The notes under the pieces were generated by a model. It had not been told where the DNA came from and made no database searches. It was given only the letters and a program-made list of their open reading frames with translations. Made by a program: the position numbers and the translations under genes. Of a stretch of DNA of 64,000 bases, positions 54,001 to 62,579 are shown piece after piece. The DNA comes from Bacillus cereus (GTDB lineage Bacteria > Bacillota > Bacilli > Bacillales > Bacillaceae_G): positions 4,977,501 through 5,041,500 of the forward strand of contig NZ_CP089518.1 of NCBI RefSeq assembly GCF_025917685.1, read 5' to 3'. Each line of letters begins with the position of its first letter. Within the stretch, counting starts at the first letter, position 1.

Positions 54001-55245
54001 TTATAGATTTGTATACATTGGGAATTTGCTCGTTAACGCTTCTACACGTTTACGCGCTTCTTCTAATGCAACTTCATTCTCATGATTTTTTAATGTATAA
54101 GCAATAAGTGCTGCAATTTCATCCATTTCTTCTAAGCCGAAACCACGAGATGTTACAGCTGCCGTACCGATACGCACGCCGCTTGTTACAAATGGGCTTG
54201 CTGTTTCAAATGGAATTGTATTTTTGTTCACTGTAATACCAACTTCATCTAATACGTGCTCTGCTACTTTACCTGTGATTTCTAAGTTACGAACATCAAT
54301 CAAGATTAAGTGATTGTCTGTTCCACCAGAAACAAGTGTAAGTCCTTCTTTTTGAAGGCCTTCAGCTAAGCGGTTCGCATTATTAATGATATTTTGTGCA
54401 TATGTTTTAAACTCATCTTGTAGTGTCTCACCAAACGCAACAGCTTTTGCAGCAATTACGTGCATAAGTGGACCACCTTGGATACCAGGGAAGATTGATT
54501 TATCAATTTGTTTTGCAAATTGCTCTTCACATAAAATCATACCACCACGTGGACCACGTAATGTTTTATGTGTTGTCGTTGTAACGAAATGTGCATGTGG
54601 TACTGGGTTTGGATGTAAACCAGCAGCTACTAAACCAGCGATATGTGCCATATCAACCATAAAGTATGCACCCACTTCATCTGCAATCTCACGGAATCGT
54701 TTGAAATCGATAACACGAGGATATGCACTTGCACCTGCAACGATTAATTTTGGTTTATGTTCTTTCGCTTTTGCTAATACATCATCGTAATTAATACGGT
54801 GAGATTCAGCATCCACGCCATATTCTACGAAATTATATTGTACTCCACTGAAGTTAACAGGGCTTCCGTGTGTTAAGTGACCACCATGAGATAAATTCAT
54901 ACCAAGTACTGTATCGCCTTGCTCTAAAATTGTGAAGTATACTGCCATGTTCGCTTGTGCACCAGAATGTGGTTGAACATTTACATGCTCTGCACCAAAA
55001 ATTTCTTTCGCGCGATCACGTGCGATATCTTCCACTACGTCTACGTGCTCACAGCCACCATAGTAACGTTTTCCAGGATATCCTTCAGCATACTTATTCG
55101 TTAAAACAGAACCTTGCGCCTCCATTACTGCTTCACTTACGAAGTTTTCCGAAGCAATTAACTCAATCTTTGAACGCTGTCTTCCTAGTTCTGCCTCAAT
55201 TGCAGCAAATACCTTTTCATCTTGACGTTTTAAATGATCCACCAA
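54001..55245 (-). CDS. glyA: Serine hydroxymethyltransferase
   Basis: A 414-residue PLP enzyme converting serine and tetrahydrofolate to glycine and methylene-THF. The PLP lysine is in [22 protein letters not shown] and [14 protein letters not shown] are family blocks near the N-terminus. The 250 bases upstream hold a terminator of ywlG but no gene. Confidence 0.98.
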   Translation of the reverse strand: MVDHLKRQDEKVFAAIEAELGRQRSKIELIASENFVSEAVMEAQGSVLTNKYAEGYPGKRYYGGCEHVDVVEDIARDRAKEIFGAEHVNVQPHSGAQANMAVYFTILEQGDTVLGMNLSHGGHLTHGSPVNFSGVQYNFVEYGVDAESHRINYDDVLAKAKEHKPKLIVAGASAYPRVIDFKRFREIADEVGAYFMVDMAHIAGLVAAGLHPNPVPHAHFVTTTTHKTLRGPRGGMILCEEQFAKQIDKSIFPGIQGGPLMHVIAAKAVAFGETLQDEFKTYAQNIINNANRLAEGLQKEGLTLVSGGTDNHLILIDVRNLEITGKVAEHVLDEVGITVNKNTIPFETASPFVTSGVRIGTAAVTSRGFGLEEMDEIAALIAYTLKNHENEVALEEARKRVEALTSKFPMYTNL

Positions 55246-55385
55246 AATCCCCCTTTTCTGAACGAATTACATCGATTCCCAATAGTTTTTTCTCATTTAT
55301 TCAGAAAAAACGAAAATTCAGGTTGTAATTCTTTCGAACCTTCATGTTTTCAACTACATTCTAACATGACTTTCTATATCATAAA

Positions 55386-55414
55386 AGAAAAAAAAAGACC
55401 GAAATCGGTCTTTT
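55386..55414 (-). terminator. Terminator of ywlG
   Basis: Stem AAAAGACCGA with TCGGTCTTTT, followed by a T-run on the minus strand, between ywlG and glyA. Confidence 0.88.
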
Positions 55415-55495
55415 CTTTCTTCTATTATAAAGTCAGACTACATACCTTTTATTTTTCGATATAAAGCTATTATGCGACTTTATAATTTTTCACGT

Positions 55496-56068
55496 TTAAC
55501 GGCAAGGAATAGCTTCTTCATTTGCCGCATAAACAGCACGTGCTCCACCTATTAGTTTTCCACGTGTTTTCGCCATCGTTACATGCGCACTTCCTATTTC
55601 CTTCACACTTGTACGAACCGGAACAGCTACATGTTTTAAATGCATACCGATAAATGTATCGCCGATATCCATTCCTGCATCTGCTTTAATAAACTCAATT
55701 ACTACCGGATCTTTAAAATTGTGATACGCATACGTCGCTAATGCACCACCTGCTGATCTAACAGGCGTAACTGTTACAATTTCAAACTGATATTTCATCG
55801 CTACATCTCTCTCAACTACTAAAGCACGATTTAAATGCTCACAACATTGAAACGCCAATTCAATACCTGTTCCCTCTTGAAATTGCTTTAATTCAGAAAA
55901 AATCGCCTCTGCCACTTCCATCGTTCCTGATGTTCCAATTCTTTCACCTAGCACTTCACTCGTGCTACACCCCACTACAAAAATTTGACCACTTTGCAGC
56001 GTGGCTTGTTCTTGGAAATCAGAAAGCGACATTTGTAGCTGTTCTCTTACCTTTACGATTTCTGTCAT
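55496..56068 (-). CDS. ywlG: YwlG family protein (TIGR01440)
   Basis: A 190-residue protein of unknown function, present next to rpiB and glyA in many Bacillus. It has [17 protein letters not shown] near the N-terminus and [14 protein letters not shown] and [21 protein letters not shown] later. The ATG at 56068 ([12 protein letters not shown]) follows GGAAGAGG; the frame stays open to 56122 without a site. Confidence 0.88.
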   Translation of the reverse strand: MTEIVKVREQLQMSLSDFQEQATLQSGQIFVVGCSTSEVLGERIGTSGTMEVAEAIFSELKQFQEGTGIELAFQCCEHLNRALVVERDVAMKYQFEIVTVTPVRSAGGALATYAYHNFKDPVVIEFIKADAGMDIGDTFIGMHLKHVAVPVRTSVKEIGSAHVTMAKTRGKLIGGARAVYAANEEAIPCR

Positions 56069-56134
56069 TACGCCTCTTCCTTTCACAGGTTGGTTCACCA
56101 AATTATATTTCATACTACTCATAGTTAGAATCTA

Positions 56135-56578
56135 TTACTTTGTTTCGTACGTTTTAATTTTTCCTACGCGGTTTTCGTGACGGCCACCTTCATAGTCAGT
56201 TGTTAACCAAATTTTTGCGATATCACGCGCTAGACCAGCCCCAATTACACGCTCGCCCATTGCTAGCATGTTAGTGTCATTATGCTCTCTCGTCGCTTTC
56301 GCACTAAAAGTATCATGAACTAACGCACAACGAATACCGTTTACTTTGTTTGCCGCGATTGACATGCCGATGCCTGTCCCGCAAACTAAAATACCACGAT
56401 CTACTTCACCATTTGCGACCATTTCTGCTGCCGGAAACGCAAAATCAGGGTAATCAACAGAACCAGCTTCACATTCACAACCTAAATCAATATATTCAAT
56501 ATTTAATTCTTCTAATAAACTTACAAGTTCTTTACGGATATTCATACCGCCGTGATCAGATGCTACTACTACTTTCAT
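56135..56578 (-). CDS. rpiB: Ribose-5-phosphate isomerase B
   Basis: A 147-residue RpiB/LacAB sugar isomerase interconverting ribose-5-P and ribulose-5-P. It has SDHGGMNIRKEL, catalytic C66 in VCGTGIGMSIAANKV, and H99 in TREHNDTNML. GGAGGGG precedes the ATG. The same position holds ywlF in B. subtilis. Confidence 0.95.
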   Translation of the reverse strand: MKVVVASDHGGMNIRKELVSLLEELNIEYIDLGCECEAGSVDYPDFAFPAAEMVANGEVDRGILVCGTGIGMSIAANKVNGIRCALVHDTFSAKATREHNDTNMLAMGERVIGAGLARDIAKIWLTTDYEGGRHENRVGKIKTYETK

Positions 56579-56674
56579 TTTTACCCCTCCAAAGTTTCAA
56601 TCAATTATCTCCATTTCACACTCGCTCCCTTAATGGAACGAAGTGATCTCCAATATCGTATTATACACGAAACA

Positions 56675-57115
56675 TCAACCTTCTGAATGTTTTTTCAGGA
56701 AAGTTTGTACAAGTTTTTCCATCTCTTCTAGCGTTTCTTTATAAATAGAAAGCGATCCGCCAAATGGATCTGAAATATCCTTACTTATACCCTCAGTTAA
56801 TCCATATAATGTATCCAATTTCTTTTCAACACTCGGATAATGCCCAAGTACAATTTGCTTATGGTTTTCCGTCATTGTTACTACAATATCCGCCCAATCA
56901 ACCAAAGTTTCATTTACCTGCTGCGCGGCATGATCGATTGCAATGCCTTTTTCAGCTAAAGCTTCCTTTGCATGTACCGACGCATCGCTTCCAGGATAGG
57001 CGAAAACGCCAGCAGATTGCACTTCAAATTTACCTTCTCCGTAATGACGAAGCAATGCCTCAGCCATCGGACTACGGCATGTATTTCCAGTGCAAACAAA
57101 TAACACTCGTTTCAT
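56675..57115 (-). CDS. ywlE: Low-molecular-weight phosphatase, protein-arginine-phosphatase type
   Basis: A 146-residue LMW-PTP fold enzyme. The P-loop is C8-T-G-N-T-C-R14, the general acid is D116 in SDPFGG. Thr12 in the P-loop is the residue known in B. subtilis YwlE to select phosphoarginine over phosphotyrosine. It therefore likely opposes McsB, the arginine kinase that marks proteins for ClpCP. AAGGGGTGGG precedes the ATG. Confidence 0.92.
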   Translation of the reverse strand: MKRVLFVCTGNTCRSPMAEALLRHYGEGKFEVQSAGVFAYPGSDASVHAKEALAEKGIAIDHAAQQVNETLVDWADIVVTMTENHKQIVLGHYPSVEKKLDTLYGLTEGISKDISDPFGGSLSIYKETLEEMEKLVQTFLKKHSEG

Positions 57116-57196
57116 CTAAACCCACCCCTTTTTTCTGTTTTCTACCATTTATCATAGCGTACATTAGAATAGAACAAAAGAAATGTGAATATACGA

Positions 57197-57239
57197 AAGG
57201 CGCATTTCTCTTATATTTTTTCTAAGAAAAATGCGCCTT
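57197..57239. repeat. Inverted repeat upstream of ywlE
   Basis: AAGGCGCATTT pairs with AAATGCGCCTT around an A+T-rich centre that also partly pairs (TCTTA/TAAGA). There is no T-run on either side, so it may be an operator or an mRNA 5' structure. Confidence 0.55.
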
Positions 57240-57309
57240 ATCCACATATATGTGAAACCCTATTTCCAAGTGCCCAAGGTATTTTACCATACATGATGAA
57301 CACACTACA

Positions 57310-57348
57310 AAATAAAATAAGGAATCCATTTCATACGAAACAGATTCC
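57310..57348 (-). terminator. Terminator of the PTS IIA gene
   Basis: A stem of GGAATC-GTTTC with GAAA-GGATTCC (57321-57332 with 57337-57348), followed by TTATTTTATTTT on the minus strand. Confidence 0.8.
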
Positions 57349-57361
57349 TCTTATAGAATAA

Positions 57362-57859
57362 TTATTTCATTGTAACTTTCATTACTTCTGTTGAACCTTT
57401 TGTAGCTGTTACACCTACAGTTGTCTTAATAGACTCAGCTGCATCTGTGTTTGTAATAACGATTGGAGTAATTGTGCTTTTCGCTTTTTCACGAATTAAT
57501 TCTAAGTCGAATGAGATTAATTTATCTCCAGCTTTTACAGCTTGTCCTTCAGAAACGTGAGCTTCGAAACCTTCACCTTCCATTTTTACAGTTTCTAATC
57601 CAACGTGGATTAAAATTTCTGTACCGTTTTTCGCTTTAATTCCAATAGCATGTTTCGTGTGGAATAATTGTACGATTTCACCATCAACTGGAGATACAAC
57701 TACACCTTCAGTAGGATCGATTGCAACACCGTCACCCATCATACGACCAGCGAATACTGGATCTGGTACTTCTTCAATATTTTTCACTGCTCCAGTTAAT
57801 GGAGCTACGATTGTTTCTTCATTTGTTTTTGAACCAAAACCGAATAATTTTTTAAACAT
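57362..57859 (-). CDS. crr: PTS glucose-type IIA component (Crr-like)
   Basis: A 165-residue stand-alone IIA-glucose domain that takes phosphate from HPr. The active-site pair is H70 in HTKHAIGI and phospho-acceptor H85 in ILIHVGLETVKMEG. AAGGAGG lies upstream. It is a single-gene unit with a candidate cre site in its promoter region, so carbon catabolite control is likely. It probably serves PTS permeases that lack their own IIA. Confidence 0.93.
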   Translation of the reverse strand: MFKKLFGFGSKTNEETIVAPLTGAVKNIEEVPDPVFAGRMMGDGVAIDPTEGVVVSPVDGEIVQLFHTKHAIGIKAKNGTEILIHVGLETVKMEGEGFEAHVSEGQAVKAGDKLISFDLELIREKAKSTITPIVITNTDAAESIKTTVGVTATKGSTEVMKVTMK

Positions 57860-57957
57860 AGGATAGTCCTCCTTATAATTTACCTAAAAGTTTATAGGGC
57901 AATCTCTATTCAAGATCGAAATACACGTAAGACTTCATACTTCGAATGTTATACTGT

Positions 57958-57971
57958 AAAAACGCTTTCGA
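57958..57971 (-). promoter_or_regulatory. Candidate CcpA (cre) site before the PTS IIA gene
   Basis: On the minus strand CGAAAGCGTTTTTA agrees with the cre consensus TGWAANCGNTNWCA at most positions. It lies just before TATAAC (a possible -10), about 100 bases upstream of the gene. Confidence 0.4.
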
Positions 57972-58173
57972 AATAAATTGTGTCATTACTAATAGACTCT
58001 TATTGTAGCGCCTCACAAAATTCCAGTCAATTCTGATTGTCTGAATAACAATAAGAAGTTAACTTCTACTTATATTTTCTCTTTTTTCACCCAACTTGTC
58101 TAGAGGTCTTTACTACATTTTGCTTTTTGTTGTTAATTTGTAAAATTTATTTCAAACTTTTTTCTAAATCCAC

Positions 58174-58222
58174 TTGACTAAAGTAAGTAACTATTTTATT
58201 ATTACTTACATAAGGTAAGTTA
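58174..58222 (+). promoter_or_regulatory. Promoter and operator-like repeats of the DoxX gene
   Basis: TTGACT (58174-58179), 17-base spacer and TATTAT (58197-58202). A GTAAGT half-site occurs inside the spacer (AGTAAGTAAC, 58182-58191), and the inverted pair TTACTTAC / GTAAGTTA (58202-58209 and 58215-58222) covers the start region. This pattern suggests a repressor such as a MarR/DUF24 (HxlR) redox sensor. Confidence 0.6.
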
Positions 58223-58246
58223 ATAACTTTTAGGAGGTTTTTAAAA

Positions 58247-58633
58247 ATGATGGATTTCGGTCTTCTTATTATTCGTCTTATTATAGGTATTACATTCATG
58301 GGTCATGGTGCTCAAAAATTATTTGGTTGGTTCGGTGGTTACGGTTTAAAAGGAACAGGTGGCTGGATGGAATCAATCGGGTTACGCCCTGGTGTATTCA
58401 TGGCATTTATGGCTGGCGCAACTGAATTATTAGGTGGCTTCTTATTCGCATCAGGTATTTTCACTGCAGTTGGTTCATTATTTATCGTCGGAACGATGTT
58501 AATGGCAATCTTCACTGTTCACGGAGAAAATGGTTACTGGGTAACACAAAACGGATATGAGTATAATTTAATGTTAATCGCTGTTGCTGTTGGTGTAGCT
58601 TTAATCGGACCTGGCGCATACGTTTTACTTTAA
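58247..58633 (+). CDS. DoxX family membrane protein
   Basis: A 128-residue protein with four membrane segments. The family N-terminus is IRLIIGITFMGHGAQKLFGWFGG, followed by MAGATELLGGFLFASGI. DoxX proteins are linked to oxidative or quinone stress (CatD in B. subtilis is one). AGGAGG precedes the ATG; a terminator follows, so it is transcribed alone. Confidence 0.92.
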   Translation: MMDFGLLIIRLIIGITFMGHGAQKLFGWFGGYGLKGTGGWMESIGLRPGVFMAFMAGATELLGGFLFASGIFTAVGSLFIVGTMLMAIFTVHGENGYWVTQNGYEYNLMLIAVAVGVALIGPGAYVLL

Positions 58634-58661
58634 TATTTATCTCGATTTCAAGATGTTTACC

Positions 58662-58705
58662 AAAAAAGAGATTACTTCAGTACAATTGAGGTAATCTCTT
58701 TTTTT
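58662..58705. terminator. Terminator of the DoxX gene
   Basis: Stem AGAGATTAC-TCA with TGA-GTAATCTCT, followed by seven T on the plus strand and flanked by A-run on the other side. Confidence 0.88.
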
Positions 58706-58800
58706 ACATCATCAAAAAAATATTATTTTCAGCAGGAGATTCCCATTGATATCTTGTAAACAAACAGTAAGTATTCATATTTAGAAAGGGGATTACAAGC

Positions 58801-59412
58801 ATGTTATCCATTAATCCAAACGAGCAAACTGAAAAAGATAATTACAAATTACTTACAGGAAGTATCATTCCACGCCCTGTCGCTTTCGTTACTTCTGTAA
58901 CAAAAGACGGCGTATTAAACGGGGCACCATATAGTTATTTCAATATTGTCGCTGCTAATCCACCACTTATCTCAGTTTCTGTACAACGAAAAGCAGGAAC
59001 ACCGAAAGATACTTCTCGAAACGCAATCGAAAAGGGCGAATTTGTCGTACATATTTCTGATGAATCTTACGTAGAAGCAATTAACGAAACAGCAGCTAAC
59101 CTCCCGCCAAATGAGAGTGAAATTGAACTAGCGAAACTAACGCCAATTGAAAGTGATGTCATCTCCGTTCCAGGTGTGAAAGAAGCAAATATTCGAATGG
59201 AATGCGTACTAGAACGCGCAATTCCTCTTGGTGGAACAGAAGACTCACCAGCTTGCGATCTACTAATTGGCCGCGTCGTTCGCTTCCACGTCGCAGAACA
59301 CTTATACGAAAACGGGCGCATTCACGCCGAAGAACTAAAACCAATAAGCCGCCTAGCAGGACACAACTACGCAAAACTAGGAGAACAATTTGAATTGGTG
59401 AGGCCTGTTTAA
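58801..59412 (+). CDS. Flavin reductase family protein (FMN-binding split barrel)
   Basis: A 203-residue protein with the flavin-reductase-like split-barrel pattern: TGSIIPRPVAFVTSVTKDG, NGAPYSYFNIVAANPPLISVS and the KDTSRNAIEKGEFVVHISDE block. It binds FMN and may reduce it with NAD(P)H; partner unknown. AAAGGGG precedes the ATG. The stop codon overlaps the start of the first of three structured repeats. Confidence 0.9.
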   Translation: MLSINPNEQTEKDNYKLLTGSIIPRPVAFVTSVTKDGVLNGAPYSYFNIVAANPPLISVSVQRKAGTPKDTSRNAIEKGEFVVHISDESYVEAINETAANLPPNESEIELAKLTPIESDVISVPGVKEANIRMECVLERAIPLGGTEDSPACDLLIGRVVRFHVAEHLYENGRIHAEELKPISRLAGHNYAKLGEQFELVRPV

Positions 59413-59531
59413 AAGTGGAAGCGGCTCGTTCAGAATGGGAGGAGGATGGAGCTTCTGACGTAAAGGCGCTTTTTGCCTCGTAGGAAGACGCGAAGCCACC
59501 GACCATTCTAGCCGCTGGAGCTGGATACATC
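59411..59531 (+). repeat. Structured interspersed repeat, copy 1 of 3
   Basis: It begins AAAAGTGGAAGCGGCTCGTT at the flavin reductase stop, has an inner hairpin AAAGGCGCTTTTTGCCT, and ends CCATTCTAGCCGCTGGAGCT. Ends pair (AGCGGCT with AGCCGCT, AGAATGG with CCATTCT). Confidence 0.88.
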
Positions 59532-59532
59532 T

Positions 59533-59652
59533 AAAAGTGGAAGCGGCCCGCTTAGCTCTGACCAGCTAAGGTTCTCTCGCACAAAAGGTGCTTTTTACCT
59601 TTAGTGCGGGAGGTTCTTAGATGCGAAGAGCTGGCCACTGGAACTGGATACT
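59533..59652 (+). repeat. Structured interspersed repeat, copy 2 of 3 (diverged)
   Basis: Same AAAAGTGGAAGCGGC start; inner hairpin CGCACAAAAGGTGCTTTTTACCTTTAGTGCG (long stem, partly shown here as 59578-59608); ends AGAGCTGGCCACTGGAACTGGATA. Outer arms pair as GGCC/GGCC and AGCTC/GAGCT. Confidence 0.8.
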
Positions 59653-59655
59653 ATC

Positions 59656-59750
59656 TAAAAGTGGAAGCGGCTCGCTCAGAATCGCAGGACACTTCAAGCT
59701 CTCGACCTTGAAGCGCTTTTTGCTTCGATCGAGAGAGCTCCATCACCCAA
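59656..59750 (+). repeat. Structured interspersed repeat, copy 3 of 3 (3' end missing)
   Basis: Starts AAAAGTGGAAGCGGCTCGCT and has an inner hairpin with CTCTCGA and TCGAGAG arms around GCGCTTTTTGC, but lacks the AGCCGCTGGAGCTGG end. The element appears truncated by the following terminator. Confidence 0.75.
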
Positions 59751-59755
59751 ATATA

Positions 59756-59786
59756 AAATCCCCCGCTAAAAAGCGGGGGATTTTTT
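59756..59786. terminator. Bidirectional terminator after the repeat cluster
   Basis: Stem AATCCCCCGCT with AGCGGGGGATT (59757-59767 with 59772-59782) and A/T runs on both sides. It serves the flavin reductase transcript and the convergent minus-strand gene. Confidence 0.93.
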
Positions 59787-60064
59787 CACTGTAATTCTTC
59801 GTTCTTCTCCTCTAATGCAGGTAATTTCTCTTTTTTCGGTTTCCCAAGCTTAATTACTAAGAAGTATAGGGAAAGCAGTGTAATAAGAAAAACAATTAGA
59901 AACGGGTATGGAGAATAAAAAGCACGCGCTGCCTCCGTCTTTCCTGCAACAAACTTCAATGACTCAATATCTAAAAACTCAGCAAACATTTGTACACCGA
60001 GCATACTAAACCAAAAAACGAAAAAACTAATAATAATACCAAAAACTTGCTTCAATCTCGTCAT
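59786..60064 (-). CDS. Small two-span membrane protein, function unknown
   Basis: A 92-residue protein with hydrophobic segments at about 6-28 and 52-72 and a Lys/Glu-rich cytoplasmic tail (GKPKKEKLPALEEKNEELQ). AAAGGAT precedes the ATG. I do not recognise the family with certainty. It lies between mntP and the repeat cluster. Confidence 0.75.
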   Translation of the reverse strand: MTRLKQVFGIIISFFVFWFSMLGVQMFAEFLDIESLKFVAGKTEAARAFYSPYPFLIVFLITLLSLYFLVIKLGKPKKEKLPALEEKNEELQ

Positions 60065-60145
60065 TCATCTCATCCTTTCTATATTTGCAATTTTTTAGTG
60101 AGATCAATATAGTACAAACAAAACTATGCACAGAAAGGAATCATC

Positions 60146-60277
60146 TTACCATTCACGAATTAATTTAATCCAACCTAACATCGAAATTTGCAAAATAATA
60201 CCCCAAATTATAAGTCTTCTTAGCCATCGAGGAAAGAAGGTTAAAAACTTAACATACCATCCCAATAACTTGTTCAT
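60146..60277 (-). CDS. Small basic hydrophobic peptide, 43 residues, function unknown
   Basis: ATG at 60277 with GGAGGG four bases upstream. The product is rich in Trp, Leu, Ile and Arg/Lys: WYVKFLTFFPRWLRRLIIWG followed by a hydrophobic stretch and IKLIREW. It may be one membrane-lying or membrane-spanning helix pair. The strong ribosome-binding site and clean start support a gene; it lies between mntP and the two-span membrane protein gene. Confidence 0.65.
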   Translation of the reverse strand: MNKLLGWYVKFLTFFPRWLRRLIIWGIILQISMLGWIKLIREW

Positions 60278-60296
60278 AATTCCCTCCTACATAAAA

Positions 60297-60845
60297 TTAT
60301 ATAGGAAAAAGGATATATAATCCAAATCCAACCAGAATGATACCACCTACTATTTCACCATATGTACCAAGCATACCTTTCGCATGTCTACCAATTAATA
60401 AGCCAACCCATGCTAATAACATGCTTACAAATCCAAACAGTAATATCGTAATAATCGTCTGCGCCCCATAAATTCCAAGACTAAGACCTACTGAAAAACT
60501 ATCTATACTGACACCAAATGCAAATACAAATAAACTAATTCCAATTGGAGCAGTTCTAGTCTCTTCACCTTCTAAAATAGACGAATATACAATATAGAAC
60601 CCTAGCCCAATTAATAAAATAGCTCCTGCAAAATTCGCGACATCCCCATACTTCTCTGATAGAAAACGTCCTAGTACCATTCCGATAAACGGCATAATAA
60701 TATGAAATATCCCAATCGTCATACCGATATAAAGGATTTGTCTTAACTTTAATGTTACCATCCCCATACCGAGGCTCACTGAAAATGCATCCATCCCTAG
60801 GGCGAATGCCATAATTATTAAAGGTATTAGCTGTTCAAGTGTCAT
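60297..60845 (-). CDS. mntP: Manganese efflux pump MntP
   Basis: A 182-residue membrane protein with six segments. Repeated family motifs are [16 protein letters not shown] and [17 protein letters not shown], with the two membrane aspartates that move Mn2+. GGGGGG lies upstream of the ATG. No yybP-ykoY manganese riboswitch is visible in the 77-base gap before it. The position corresponds to B. subtilis ywlD. Confidence 0.95.
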   Translation of the reverse strand: MTLEQLIPLIIMAFALGMDAFSVSLGMGMVTLKLRQILYIGMTIGIFHIIMPFIGMVLGRFLSEKYGDVANFAGAILLIGLGFYIVYSSILEGEETRTAPIGISLFVFAFGVSIDSFSVGLSLGIYGAQTIITILLFGFVSMLLAWVGLLIGRHAKGMLGTYGEIVGGIILVGFGLYILFPI

Positions 60846-60922
60846 TCATATCCCCCCTCGGACGTGCTACTTCACAATATGCTTATCCGAGGAGAAATAT
60901 TCTGTTTGCTAAAGGTACATTA

Positions 60923-61963
60923 TCATTCAGTGATAATATGATGTCCCGCCGCTTTTGTTAAACGATTCATAATTGCATTTCCTATTCCTTCATTCGGGAA
61001 TGATTCACTAAAGATAACATCTACTTCACTTGCATCAAACGTTCTAAGCACATCATATAATTTAGTCGCAACGCTAGCTAAATCACTTCGCATACCACAA
61101 GATAATACAACATCAGCACTATATACATGTTGATACTCTTCGGTCGTTAATACACCTACTTTAAACCCTTCTTTCTTTTTCTCATCCACAATACACTGAA
61201 TAAACTCACGGGATCCTTCAACAATACTAAGTGGCGCTTTCGGTGCATAATGTGTATATTTCATTCCAGGCGATTTCGGTTTTTCTTTCTCATCCTTTAA
61301 AGCTGGATCTAAAGAAACATTTCCTATTACTGCTTCCAATTGTTCCTTCGTAATCCCACCAGGACGTAGAATCGTCGGAACTTCGCTCGTACAATCAATT
61401 ACAGTTGATTCAACGCCTACTCCTGTCGCCCCACCATCAACGATACCCGCAATTTTCCCGTTTAAATCTTCATACACATGAGAAGCTAATGTTGGACTTG
61501 GGCGTCCAGAACGATTCGCACTCGGTGCTGCAACAGGCACGTTTGCTTCTTCAATAAGAGCGAGCGCTACTGGATGATCTGGCATCCTTACTCCGACCGT
61601 ATTAAGTCCCGCCGTAACCCGCTCTGAAATCCCTTCTTTTCTCGGTAAAATGATTGTTAATGGTCCTGGCCAAAAATGCTCCATTAACTTTTCTGCAACC
61701 GGTGGAATTTCTCTTACAATACCATCTAACTGAGATTTTGTTCCTATGTGGACAATCAGTGGATTATCACTCGGTCTCCCTTTCGCCGCAAAAATTTTCG
61801 CTATCGCTTCATCGTCCATTGCGTTTGCTCCTAACCCATATACCGTTTCTGTCGGGAATGCCACCGCTTCATTTTCTCTTAATAATCTTGCTGCTTCTTT
61901 TAATTGTGGATAATATTTTTTTCTTTCCACAACATTATCCACAACCCACATATTTGTATGCAT
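60923..61963 (-). CDS. tsaC: L-threonylcarbamoyladenylate synthase (Sua5/YwlC)
   Basis: A 346-residue enzyme for the first step of the tRNA t6A37 modification, making threonylcarbamoyl-AMP. The YrdC domain (20-205) has AVAFPTETVYGLGANAMD, KGRPSDNPLIVHI and APSANRSGRPSPT; the C-terminal Sua5 domain (245-346) follows KSPGMKYTHYAPKAP. It is the long Sua5 form, as in B. subtilis YwlC. DnaA boxes lie at its 5' end and upstream. Confidence 0.95.
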   Translation of the reverse strand: MHTNMWVVDNVVERKKYYPQLKEAARLLRENEAVAFPTETVYGLGANAMDDEAIAKIFAAKGRPSDNPLIVHIGTKSQLDGIVREIPPVAEKLMEHFWPGPLTIILPRKEGISERVTAGLNTVGVRMPDHPVALALIEEANVPVAAPSANRSGRPSPTLASHVYEDLNGKIAGIVDGGATGVGVESTVIDCTSEVPTILRPGGITKEQLEAVIGNVSLDPALKDEKEKPKSPGMKYTHYAPKAPLSIVEGSREFIQCIVDEKKKEGFKVGVLTTEEYQHVYSADVVLSCGMRSDLASVATKLYDVLRTFDASEVDVIFSESFPNEGIGNAIMNRLTKAAGHHIITE

Positions 61964-62098
61964 TTTTTCCCACGTCCTTTTCTACCATGAAATACTTGTC
62001 TATTTTTAGTTTACTATGAGATTTATCCAAAAGACAAACAAGGTTTATCCACAAAATGTGGATAAACCTTGTTAATCCGTGGATAACTTTGTGAATAG
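61935..62098. promoter_or_regulatory. DnaA-box cluster around the tsaC start and ywlB-tsaC gap
   Basis: Three exact TTATCCACA boxes (61935-61943 plus; 62045-62053 plus; 62057-62065 minus) and three one-mismatch boxes (62023-62031, 62078-62086, 62090-62098) lie within 165 bases. Another exact box is at 62319-62327 inside ywlB. The two central boxes form a perfect 17-bp inverted repeat (62037-62053 with 62057-62073), which may also act as a hairpin after ywlB. Confidence 0.8.
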
Positions 62099-62530
62099 CT
62101 GACAATTTAGTATTATTGCATTTGGCTCTTTTATATTTTTACAAAAGTGTTCTAACTGTCGAATTCCCTCTGGAACTTTCTCTTTCTCTATAATGACAAA
62201 GTTGAAAAACTGAAAGATTGTCACAGATTGTGGATGGTTTGTGAGTAAGTACAATTGTCGAATATTTTTTTCTTTCATATACTGCAAAAACATTTCAAAA
62301 AAATATAAGAAAGTCTGCTTATCCACATTAGGTGTGAATAAACAAGAACGAATAAGTGCATCTTCTTCACTTTGTTCATATCCAATTACAGCTCGTATTT
62401 CTCCCGCCTCTTCCAAAATCATAAATTGTGCGTACAACTCATTTATTTTATCATCTTTTTTATTAGCTTGTCCGAAAAAAGAATGCAATCTTTCTACATC
62501 TGCTTTCGTAGCAAAATACACGTTCTTCAT
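62072..62530 (-). CDS. ywlB: YwlB-like GNAT-related protein
   Basis: A 152-residue protein. Position between spoIIR and tsaC corresponds to ywlB of B. subtilis, described as a putative N-acetyltransferase. The GNAT-like pattern is weak: FMILEEAGEIRAVIGYEQ in the first half and IRQLYLLTNHPQSVTIFQFFNF later, without a clear acetyl-CoA loop (Q/RxxGxG/A). GAGGAGG is 8 bases before the ATG but buried in a 17-bp hairpin. Confidence 0.7.
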   Translation of the reverse strand: MKNVYFATKADVERLHSFFGQANKKDDKINELYAQFMILEEAGEIRAVIGYEQSEEDALIRSCLFTPNVDKQTFLYFFEMFLQYMKEKNIRQLYLLTNHPQSVTIFQFFNFVIIEKEKVPEGIRQLEHFCKNIKEPNAIILNCQLFTKLSTD

Positions 62531-62572
62531 AGTAAATCCCTCCTCATTTTTATATATGAGGAGGGATTTACT
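62531..62572 (-). promoter_or_regulatory. 17-bp hairpin that sequesters the ywlB ribosome-binding site
   Basis: Arms 62531-62547 and 62556-62572 pair perfectly with an 8-base loop. The ywlB Shine-Dalgarno sequence is wholly inside one arm, which ends directly at the ATG. The spoIIR stop codon (62580-62582) is 7 bases before the other arm, so a terminating ribosome would cover and open it. Confidence 0.8.
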
Positions 62573-62579
62573 AATAGTA

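Noticed and set aside
55246..55390. PurR boxes upstream of glyA
   Set aside because: CGAAC and TGAAC cores are present but differ from the PurBox consensus at several positions and lack the paired arrangement.
59411..59750. CRISPR array
   Set aside because: The units are about 90-120 bases with internal hairpins, no short constant repeat with unique spacers, and no cas genes nearby.
60846..60922. yybP-ykoY manganese riboswitch before mntP
   Set aside because: The gap is only 77 bases and shows neither the conserved loops nor a terminator.
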